Origin: Suillus spraguei
Taxonomy: Eukaryota; Basidiomycota; Agaricomycetes; Boletales; Suillaceae
NCBI GenBank assembly: GCA_016800925.1
Contig: JABCPU010000922.1
Location: forward strand, 1-21,308
DNA: 21,308 nucleotides
Direction: 5' to 3'
Under the pieces are notes generated by a model. The model saw only the letters and a list, made by a program, of their open reading frames with translations, had not been told where the DNA came from and ran no database searches. Position numbers and translations under genes: made by a program. The first letter of the stretch is position 1, and each line of letters opens with the position of its first letter. Below are positions 1 to 7,899 of this stretch, in pieces.

Positions 1-1
1 C

Positions 2-151
2 CAGCCGCGAGTGGTTGTTGTGTTGGAGGATTTTGTTCGCGCTCAGGATAAAGTCGGTCCCAGTGTGTCTGCTGTGCAGCGGAGGAAGTATGAAGCGTTA
101 CGGGCCAAGTTTGCTGGTCTTCCTGTGCGAACGGGGAAGGATGTCGAATAG
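2..151 (+). CDS. C-terminal end of an AAA ATPase, probably peroxisomal Pex6 (partial)
   Basis: The frame starting at base 2 is open for 49 codons and stops at TAG 149-151; the rest of the gene lies before the window. The peptide reads ...VVLEDFVRAQDKVGPSVS and then RRKYEALRAKFAG. The order ED-F-A...PSVS...Y...FA matches the extreme C-terminus of Pex6, the type II AAA ATPase that with Pex1 pulls the import receptor Pex5 out of the peroxisome membrane. In that family this stretch is the helix after the second AAA module. No ATPase motif (Walker A or B) is inside the window, so the call rests on about 35 residues. Other type II AAA proteins (Afg2, NVL, Cdc48) have a related tail but match less well. 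Confidence 0.55.
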   Translation, partial: QPRVVVVLEDFVRAQDKVGPSVSAVQRRKYEALRAKFAGLPVRTGKDVE

Positions 152-1047
152 AAGTAAACTGTTGATGATATTGGCATTATAATGGGATGCTGATATTTGG
201 CGCTTCTGTGACGTATGTGTGATTTGCTTGGTCGAGTACACCTTACACCATGATGACAGCCTCCTGTTCACCTTCGGCTGTATACGCGTGTGCAAACATC
301 CAGCTTCGTCTATCGTGAAATCGATGAGGCCAGTAGGCACCGAGCGTTAAACACTGGCGTGGGTACGGGAAAACTTGACATGCCAAATGATGAATGAGCT
401 TTATAGGAAACGATATATGGGTATCCTGCGCACGCGTAATTAGGTGTACGATGTATAAATGTGGGGTCTCGTGTAAGATCAGGCATGTTCGGTCCAACTT
501 TCGTGGAGTGAGCGAACCGAACAAACATGTCGTCCTGCTTTAAATGTAAATGTCGCTTGTCGGTACACTAGGTTACGCCAAGGATTTGTCCCTGAAACGA
601 CTCGATGATCTTGCAGTGGGAGTGCACTACTAGTATATAGTAAAATCCTGCAAGGGTCATTGCCAAACTCCGTTGTTGTACTTACTGCACAAATGAACTT
701 CATGGGACTCGCCGATCTACAGCTTTAGCCGCTCATTGAGCACTTAGTTTGGGATAGTCCAGGGACGACCTCAATTCTTTTTGGAAAAGATGGACTACTA
801 GCCAAGGTATGTCACGATCCGAAGAACCAATTCGCCGTCCAGCAAGATAGAAATACCAATTATCGAGTTATTGAGTTAGATCAGTGATCATTTATGATAT
901 AACATTGAAAATCGTAGATTGAAAACATGACTATGCCAGTAGAAACTAGTGTGCAGTTTCTACCAATCGGCAAGCTGCATCACTGAGCCGTAACGTTCGT
1001 AACATATCAACCTTCCTCCACTACTAAGCGAGACTTGGGTGTTTTAC
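152..1047. other. Intergenic region between the Pex6-like gene and protease copy 1
   Basis: This 0.9 kb holds the 3' flank of the upstream gene and the distal promoter of protease copy 1. Both strands carry only short frames with no recognisable family and no consistent splice pairs. I see no RNA gene or transposon. Confidence 0.6.
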
Positions 1048-1196
1048 AGATGCCGGCCCAGTCGAATGTATCTCCATGCTCGCTTCTGACTTGCTATTGT
1101 TCGCCTCCGGTGGTGTTGCCGGAATAATGTTTCTGATTAAATGCCGAACACTATATAAAATGGGCCAGCTAGTACGGACGCCAGTGGTTCAAGAAG
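1048..1196 (+). repeat. Duplicated promoter block, copy 1 (matches about 5829-6010)
   Basis: The 150 bases before protease copy 1 align by eye with the bases before copy 2. Shared words include GAATGTATCTCC, TCGCCTCCGGTG, TGTTGCC, TTCTGA and the last GGTTCA.GAAGATGG at the start codon. The protease duplication therefore included the proximal promoter and not only the coding region. Confidence 0.75.
1151..1160 (+). promoter_or_regulatory. TATA box of protease copy 1
   Basis: CTATATAAAA lies 36-46 bases before the ATG at 1197, a usual distance for a filamentous-fungal core promoter. The matching position before copy 2 reads AATTTAAAAA, a weaker element. Confidence 0.6.
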
Positions 1197-2625
1197 ATGG
1201 TTCCTTCCAGGTCGCTTTCATCTATTCTTGCACTTGCCTTCCTCTCGCTGTCAGCGAGTGCTTTACCTCATGCTCGAACAGCGTCAAGTAGGGCTACTCT
1301 CAAGTTTGCCGTTAGAACAAACTCGTATGGGAGCAAGAACATCGTAGCTGCAGATCGAGTTCGAATCCAAAACCTACAAGCCCAGGATGGCAGCAGCTCT
1401 TCCGTTAATATAGCTAATGCTGCGACGTCATTCACCGCTGACATTGGCGTAGGGAGTCCAGCAACAATTGTAAGCTGCTCGTGCTCGTGCGACTTCTTTA
1501 TCTGAGATTGTCAATATCACAGACACACTCCTGCTAGACACCGGAAGCTCAAATACCTGGATCGGGGCTAAGAAACCTTACCAGCCTACTACCACGGATC
1601 AAGACACAGGCGGTACATTCGTGAGTTTTTGTTTCTACCTCACACATGCATCTTGTCACATTGTTCCCAGAATGTTGGATACGGCGATATCGAGCGCCCG
1701 AATTATGCTTCTGGGAAGGAATACACAGACACCGTGACGCTCAACTCTAATTTGGTCATTCCCAGCCAATCTATTGGGGTCTCATCTAGCAACTTCGACC
1801 TGGATGATGGTCTGGACGGACTTCTTGGTTTGGGACCCGGTGATTTGACGCAGGGCACCGTCAGTAATGCAGATAAGGTTCCAACTGTGATGGACAACCT
1901 CTTTGAGCAGGGAAGCATCAGTTCGGAAGTACTCGGAGTGTTCTTCGCACCTGCTTCCTCTGATAATGCCGGCGGCGAGCTCGCATTCGGCGGTTGTGAC
2001 GACTCCAAATATACTGGAAGCATCAACTATGTACCGATCACATCAACATCTCCAGCGAGTACATATTGGGGCATTGATCAATCCATTAGCTATGGGCAGA
2101 CACAGATTTTGTCTCAGACAGCTGGTATTGTCGATACCGGAAGCACCCTCATTCTCATTGCAACTGGTAGGTGTTCTGTGCAACGTTGAACCCTTTCTAA
2201 TACACTGTTCAGATGCCTTCGAGAAATATCAGTCTGCTACGGGGGGAACCCTCGATAAGAGCACTGGCTTATTAAAGATTTCATCTGACCAGTACAGCCA
2301 ACTCTCATCCTTGTATTTTGCTATTGGTGGGGTTACTTATGAGCTTACCTCAAATGCACAAATTTGGCCTCGATCGCTCAACACTGCCATTAACGGTGCC
2401 GCTGACGGCATATACCTGGTCATCAGTGACTTGGGGAGCCGCTCTGGTGCTGGCTTGGATTTTGTGAACGGCTACTGTTTCCTGTACGTTGGGCTACCTT
2501 TTTACCGGGGGAAATAAATTGCTGAATTTTTATTCCACAGTGAGCGGTTTTACTCGGTGTATGACACGACAAACTCCCGAGTCGGGTTTGCCACCACTGC
2601 GTATACCAGCGCCACGACAAATTAA
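1197..2625 (+). CDS. Secreted aspartic protease, polyporopepsin type (A1), copy 1; frame break at intron 1
   Basis: An endopeptidase of the pepsin family, close to polyporopepsin, exported and probably self-activated outside the cell. Exons: 1197-1469, 1507- or 1523-1620, 1671-2166, 2213-2483, 2541-2625. Residues 1-23 form a signal peptide, followed by a basic propeptide. Both catalytic motifs are present: DTGSS in exon 2 and VDTGST at the end of exon 3. Family words QSIGV, GLDGLLGLGP, YWGIDQSI, AQIWPRSLN and ERFYSVYDTTN follow in order. Intron 1 is odd: the donor at 1470 leaves phase 0, while the usual acceptor (1522) needs phase 1, giving an early stop. Only acceptor 1506, making a 37-nt intron, keeps the frame (412 aa). 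The flap also carries extra residues. Either a marginally spliced gene or a recent pseudogene; family assignment is secure. Confidence 0.85.
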
Positions 2626-2715
2626 CTACACTCCTTCGAGAAGACTACCAGGGACCATATCAGTATACCCGCAAGAACATTCGTTACTTACATATTTTGT
2701 CACATTCATTAAGTT
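2626..2715 (+). repeat. Duplicated 3' flank, copy 1 (matches 7438-7545)
   Basis: After the stop codon both proteases share CTTC.AGAAGA..ACC/CATGG, ACATTCGTTACTTACAT and CACATTCATTA words. The duplicated unit thus runs past the coding region into the 3' flank. Confidence 0.65.
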
Positions 2716-3012
2716 TGGGTACACCTATACCATGACAAGTTGAATTTCTCCCCGTGAAAGATCACAGTTCTACTCGTATCAGCATATTTAATACCTTGGT
2801 TAAATTTCTTGTGTTTGATGTGCTGCGTGCATGAATGACAATGATGCTATGGTAAGATCAACTGTCCTCTGATCATGGCGGCTTTCTTCCAGTGTTTCAT
2901 ATGCACCCACGAGGTTGGTCCCGGTATTTCTGCTGTAGAGCAAAGTGCGAAGTCCCTTTAGGGGAACTGGAGTTATAGTTCGGTGTACCCAAGGAAGATA
3001 TAGTTTTGTTAC
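2716..3012. other. Intergenic region without a recognised gene
   Basis: About 300 bases between protease copy 1 and the decayed third copy. A 71-codon frame on the minus strand (3015-2800) matches no family I know and is flanked by no splice signals. I treat it as non-coding. Confidence 0.5.
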
Positions 3013-3210
3013 CAAGTAGTATCATGGGCTCAAATACCTGGATTGGGGCCAAGAAGCCTTACTACCCGACTACCACAAGTCAAAACGCATGTGGTACATT
3101 CGCAAGTTTTGTTTCTACGTGGCGCATGCATTTTGTCAAACCGTTCCTAGAGTGTTGCATACAGCAATATCACTAATCCAAACACCAGAGCTGAAATAAA
3201 TACTATGAAA
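3013..3210 (+). pseudogene. Relic of a third aspartic protease (exon 2, intron 2, start of exon 3)
   Basis: Bases 3025-3101 still encode SNTWIGAKKPYYPTTTSQ and an exon end in TTC like the two full copies. An intron-2 equivalent (3102-3150) follows with the same internal words (TTTTGTTTCTACGT, TTTTGTCAAACCGTT) and a TAG acceptor. From 3151 the sequence AGTGTTGCATACAGCAATATC parallels the exon-3 start of copy 1 (AATGTTGGATACGGCGATATC). The catalytic DTG codons are destroyed (GTATCATGGGC in place of GATACCGGAAGC), the donor is GCAAG instead of GTGAG, and exons 1, 4 and 5 are absent. It cannot make a protease. The exon-3 part is closer to copy 1 than to copy 2. Confidence 0.85.
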
Positions 3211-3260
3211 GATCCCCGACCAAATATCTCTTCCCTGTGGAACACTCGACAAGCATTTCC

Positions 3261-4960
3261 TCACACAGTACTACTAGTTGATACATGTACACGCTCCTGA
3301 AGAACAATCGAATTCATGGAAGTTTCTGCGTCGGAGTTGACCACAAGTTTTGCGTGATATTCTCGAATGCTAAGGATGAGGCGTGGTCCCAGCACAAACA
3401 TGTGCATGGCGAACAAAATTTGTTGAGCACCGTTGACTATCTCAGATCCAATAGACCCTGAACTCTACGTAGATGGTTAGCAGTGGTTACAAGCAGATTT
3501 TAGCGACGGGTTGGCGCACCGAGAACGCTGGAGACAGAGTGATGAACTCAAAGCAAGAGACACCAGCGAAGCTAACACGTGCGGAACATGAGCAGAAAAG
3601 ATGGTCACATTCATATTACAAGCTCACCATGCAAAATAAAGCACGTGTGATTTTATCAAACAGTTCCCGATAGTCGATCCTGTCAATGGGCCGAGTCGTC
3701 GCAGGTCACGGAAATGTTTCACAGCAATCCGGGCTGAAAGACACAGTACGAGGACCTCCCAAACAGTGTTGAGTATCCACACCAGTGAGGGTAAAAGCTG
3801 CCCATCCAAAAAAGCACACTGATATGTACCAGAGAGTATCAGCTCCTCTGGTGTTCGTCCAGTGAGCTGTGTTTTTCGAGTCGGCAACTAAAACTTACCC
3901 CCTACAAGATACCTCAGACTGAGTCCTATTGCCGCGATTACTCCGCAAGCGATGTTTACAGCCAGGCAGATAATAACAAGGAAGATAAGCATGGTCCTAG
4001 ATCTCTGATACAGTGCATGCAACCGAGCAATCATGACGACTTGCATCATGTGACAGTTGTCGGTCGAGTCAGTATCACCGAGGTATCGCAGCTGGGTAAC
4101 TCACCGTCCAAAATGGCAGTTACAACCACCATTATCCCGTTTATAGCGTAGTCCACATTGTTGCCTGAAACACTCAGGTAGTGATCACCCTCGTACTAGG
4201 ATCAAATGCTCCAACTTACACCTATTGAGTGATTACACCGGGCCAAGTTCAATGGTCAAAATCTCACCAACCCCTGCATATGAATGTATTCATTGGGTAG
4301 AAATGAGATGGTTTCAGAATACCCAATGCATCTGTCAGCGAGACAAATGGTACATTTGCTGTGTGACGCCGGTCAGAACAATCGAACACATTGTACATTA
4401 GACATACGTAGAATGTTGATACTGATGGAGAGAGTTGTTAGTATAGCACTGAATTTTTGGTCTAAAAACATACACGGAATATGGTATTCCGATATAGCGT
4501 GTCTAGAACATTTGAGTCAGCACAACTTGCCAACCACGCTATAGTACGACATAAGGCACGAACCACCAGGTACAGCACAGTCATAAGAGACCAGCGTTGC
4601 ATCTGTCGCGAATTCACTGTGTCCTGTCGCTTTCTTCTGATATGGGACTCTGTTACTCACCCAGATCAATTCAATCTATGATAACACCATTCTTAGCGAG
4701 TTGGCTGTTCCAGTTATAAGATATTCTCGTCCAAGTGTTAACACTGGAGATATCATATGAATATCGACATTTTTCGGACATGATCTTGCTCACCCCAATC
4801 GTATGCCACCACGACATCGGCGGCAACTGCAAAACCGCAAGTCGATGTTAGCCTGAAATCGAGGCACCACTAACTGATGCAACGAACCCAGCCAATAACT
4901 ATAAACAATATTCCAACCGATGTACGGCCACCAACTGGGATCATTTGAGACTACGGTCAT
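3261..4960 (-). CDS. DUF6533 multi-pass membrane protein, with one damaged intron donor
   Basis: A mushroom-lineage integral membrane protein of unknown function. Pieces on the minus strand: 4960-4888, 4826-4794, 4743-4724, 4675-4661, 4602-4564, 4502-4474, 4421-4408, 4358-4323, 4164-4105, 4039-3899, 3847-3628, 3571-3520, 3464-3261. Joined, they make 311 codons and a TGA. The DUF6533 signature reads VAYDWVLTLGRE, IELIW, QRWSLMTVLYLV, TRYIG. Later parts carry DVVMIARLHALYQRSR, ELILSGTYQC, IAVKHFRDLRRLGP, FVLGPRLILSIREYHAKLV and a tail NSIVLQERVHVSTS, as in intact relatives. Hydrophobic segments suggest about seven membrane passes. All junctions have GT-AG ends except 4723-4676, where the donor GT is missing and retention meets an in-frame TAG. 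Exon 1 is the least certain piece. The gene may be a young pseudogene. Confidence 0.75.
4165..4322 (-). other. 158-nt composite intron of the DUF6533 gene
   Basis: Frame demands that the exon ending at 4323 joins the exon starting at 4164. The 158 bases between contain three consecutive intron-like units on the minus strand: 4322-4274 (GTATTC...TGCAG), 4267-4222 (GTGAGA...AATAG) and 4219-4165 (GTAAGT...TTCAG), separated by only 6 and 2 bases. Every other intron of this gene is 48-65 nt. It could be spliced as one piece, in steps, or with a 6-base micro-exon (which also keeps frame). Confidence 0.5.
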
Positions 4961-5828
4961 ATTCGAGGGATCAGCGTAAGTGAGTGGGGTGTGTTGAGGT
5001 GTATAGCAATCTAGTGTTCGCGCTAGATATACCACGGTCCACCATTCAGCGCTTCTAGCCAAAATCAGCAGGATGGAAATGGAGATTTGATCTCGCTTCG
5101 AGACCCTTGATCGGGTGAAATAAGTATTGCAGAACAAAGAGGAAGCTCTCGATTGAATCAAAGTACATTTTGATTTGCACAGCACATCATAGTACAACGC
5201 CATGTTTGGGGGTTCTTGCTGCAAGCCTGTATAAATCGATGAGTTACGTATGGAATTGTGCAGTTTAGCATCAATCTAACACAGGTCGAAGCGTATATCT
5301 GAACGTGTATATATGGGTGAGTAAGATGGAAGAGAAAGCGAGAGCTCGTATTGCGCCCATTCACAGCTTGTAACGGAGCATAATACGAGCTTCCTTCAAG
5401 TTGTCGTTGCAACGAGAACGTTTGATGGCCCCCTCAAGTCATATAAACAGAAAGAAAATGTGGAAGCAGTTGCGAAGAGATGGGGAAAATAGCAGCACTA
5501 GGGTTCGGGGAATTACTCAGCTCTGGTTGGCCGACGACTCTCCAGGGCCTATTTATTTTATCGTATTCAATGTCAGTCAAGCGCTGAGAAACAGATTTTG
5601 ACCTAACAATCATACCGTACAGAGAGTAGGCCCATCAAGTTGCCCAAAATGTGCTTGAAAGAGTTATTGTTTTGGTTAGACTAAAATTTTCGTTCGTAAA
5701 TGCCTGACAATGAAATGATAAGTAACTTAGTAAAACGTTAGGTAATTTCTGCCTGCAGGCCATTCAAACTTGCAAAAGGTGAGTCATTGCCAGACTCTTG
5801 CTGCAGCTACTTACTAACTATTTCCTGC
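4961..5828. other. Intergenic region between the DUF6533 gene and protease copy 2
   Basis: Upstream DNA of two divergently read genes. The longest minus frames (5412-5158 and 5224-4790) have no family likeness; the second overlaps DUF6533 exons 1 and 2, using the right frame for exon 1 only. TATATATAC on the minus strand near 5313-5305 and ATATAAAC at 5441 are possible core-promoter elements not tied to a defended start. Confidence 0.5.
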
Positions 5829-6010
5829 ATAGATGAATTCCATAGGATTTGAATGTATCTCCGTGTGATCAGTCCTTGGGCCAGCAAGTTAATGATGTAG
5901 TCGCTTCAAACCTCGCCTCCGGTGATGTTGCCTGAATAACGTTCTGACGTTTTAATACCGACCACCATGTAATTTAAAAACAGCCGACCTAGGAAGGGTG
6001 GTTCAGGAAG
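5829..6010 (+). repeat. Duplicated promoter block, copy 2 (matches 1048-1196)
   Basis: Counterpart of the promoter of protease copy 1, sharing GAATGTATCTCC, CGCCTCCGGTGATGTTGCC and the start-codon context. Insertions and substitutions are scattered through it. The TATA position reads AATTTAAAAA at 5971-5980, so the core element is weaker than in copy 1. Confidence 0.7.
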
Positions 6011-7437
6011 ATGGTTTCTTCCAGATCGCTTTCAACTGTTCTTGCCCTGCCAGCACTTACCTTCCTCTCGCTATCAGCGACCGCTTTGCCTCATCCTCGG
6101 ACAGCATCAAGTAAGACTGCTCTCAAGCTCGCCGTCAGAATAAACTCGTATGGGATTAAGACCATCGCAGCTGTAGATCGAGCTCGAATCCAAATCCTAC
6201 AAGCTGGTGGCAGTCCTTCCGTCAATGCAACCAATGTCGGGACGACATACACCGCTGAAATCGGCGTGGGAAGTCCAGCAACGTACTGTAAGGCTTCTGC
6301 TCGTGCTCGTGCTATTTCTTTATCTGACCCATTGTCAATTTCATACAGACACACTCCTGCTAGATACCGGAAGCTCAAATACATGGATTGGGGCCAACGA
6401 ACCTTACAAGCGGACTACCACGAGCCAAGACACAGGCGGTGCATTCGTGAGTATTTGTTTCTACGTAGCACATGAAATTTTCAAACCGTTTCCAGTATGT
6501 TTCATACGGCGATGATGGTTATGTTTCTGGAAAGGAATACAGAGATACCATAACGCTCAACTCTGATCTGGTCATCTACAACCAATCTATTGGCGTCGCG
6601 TCTCGCCACTCAGAGATGTATGGTCTGGATGGACTTCTTGGCCTTGGACCCGTCGATTTAACGGAGGGCACCATCAATAATACTTATGAAGTTGCAACTG
6701 TGATGGACAACCTCTATACGCAGAAAGAACTCAGTTCGGAAGTACTCGGAGTATTTTTCGCACCTCCGTCCTCTGATGATAGCAGCGGCGAGCTCACGTT
6801 CGGCGGTTATGATGCCTCCAAAATTACTAGAGACATCAGCTATGTACCGATCACATCAACATCTCCAGCGAATAGATATTGGGGTATCGATCAATCCATC
6901 ATGTATGGGAATACGCCCATTTTGAATGAGACCGCTGGTATCGTCGATACCGGAACCACCTTCATTCTCATTGCAACCGGTAGGTGCCCTGCGTGACATT
7001 GAAACTCCTCTAATACATTGTTCAGATGCCTTCCACAAATACCGGTCTGCTACAGGGGGAACTCTTGATGAGGACACTGGCTTATTAAAGATCTCACCTG
7101 ACCAGTATAAGCGGCTCTCGTCCTTGTTTTTCAATATCGGTGTGCACAGTTATGAGCTTACCCCAAACGCACAAATCTGGCCTCGATCGCTGAACGCCGC
7201 CATTAACGGTACCACCGACGGCATATACCTGGTCGTTGCTGACACGGGGAGCCCATCTGGTTCTGGCTTGGATTTTACGAATGGTTACTGCTTCCTGTAC
7301 GTTGAGCTACAATTTTTCTGGGAAATTAAATTGCTGAATTTTTGTTCCACAGTGAGCGGTTTTACTCGGTGTATGACACGACAAACTCCCGAGTCGGGTT
7401 TGCCCCTACTGAGCATACCTATGCCGTCGCAAATTAA
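6011..7437 (+). CDS. Secreted aspartic protease, polyporopepsin type (A1), copy 2
   Basis: Intact paralogue of copy 1, predicted 404 aa. Exons: 6011-6287, 6349-6446, 6496-6979, 7026-7296, 7353-7437; introns 61, 49, 46 and 56 nt, all GT-AG with matching phases. A signal peptide (about residues 1-26, ending at ATALPHP) precedes a propeptide rich in Lys and Arg. Catalytic aspartates are D98 in LLLDTGSSNTWIG and D276 in GIVDTGTTFILIA; the flap tyrosine is Y129 in VSYGDDG. C-terminal family words are LTPNAQIWPRSLNAAI, GSGLDFTNGYCFLERF and YSVYDTTNSRVGF, ending near the usual polyporopepsin C-terminus. It likely acts as an extracellular acid protease in nutrition. The start is set by conserved context with copy 1. 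This is the copy expected to be functional. Confidence 0.93.
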
Positions 7438-7545
7438 ACACAGTCCTTCAAGAAGATTACATGGCAGGGGCCATATCCATATCACTATACTCACAAGGAC
7501 ATTCGTTACTTACATCACATTCATTACTTGCATCACATTCCCTTA
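7438..7545 (+). repeat. Duplicated 3' flank, copy 2
   Basis: Matches 2626-2715 after protease copy 1 (CTTCAAGAAGATTACATGG, GGACATTCGTTACTTACAT, CACATTCATTA). Here CATCACATTC recurs, a small local expansion (TTACATCACATTCATTACTTGCATCACATTC) not present after copy 1. Confidence 0.65.
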
Positions 7546-7630
7546 ACTCGATTGATATCATGTACGAGTCGTACTCGTGGACAATACGCTATTAGTACTA
7601 CACAATACTTTGACGGGGCGACTGATCAAT

Positions 7631-7722
7631 TATAAGGAAAGAGCACACACGACAACTCGTTCAACTTATACTTCTTGATGGTGTTCCCTTGAATCACAAT
7701 GTGTTCACGGCGCTATGGCGCG
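7631..7722 (-). pseudogene. Decayed copy of the PME-1 gene end
   Basis: The minus strand at about 7716-7673 encodes RREHIVIQGNTIKK, which parallels RRNERIVIRGNVIKT at the C-terminus of the intact PME-1 gene 220 bases away. TATAAGGAAA plus GAGCACAC at 7631 also parallels TATAAGGAAAAGTGCAC at 7851 in the PME-1 3' flank. No upstream PME-1 exon is seen beside it. It is a partial duplication of the last exon and 3' flank, with deletions between the matching words. Confidence 0.6.
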
Positions 7723-7899
7723 GATATCCCATGTAGAGGAGATTAAATTTGAAATATGTAACAACCCCTAGGATCAGTGACCAATCGATTATACTTGCAA
7801 GTTCATATTACTTATGACTGAGACTGATTCAGGTTGTCGCGCGCAGCGATCTATAAGGAAAAGTGCACAACCAAACATTCATTGACATATCTGACTCCT

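Noticed and set aside
98..703. Several minus-strand ORFs of 72-93 codons
   Set aside because: They overlap each other in different frames, one overlaps the end of the Pex6-like gene, and none resembles a known protein.
1355..1372. GAGTTCGAATCC, a tRNA B-box-like word
   Set aside because: It lies inside the protease exon in frame and has no cloverleaf partner sequence around it.
4790..5224. 144-codon minus-strand ORF
   Set aside because: Spliced DUF6533 exons 1 and 2 explain this region; the long ORF reads exon 2 in the wrong frame and its upstream half has no family likeness.
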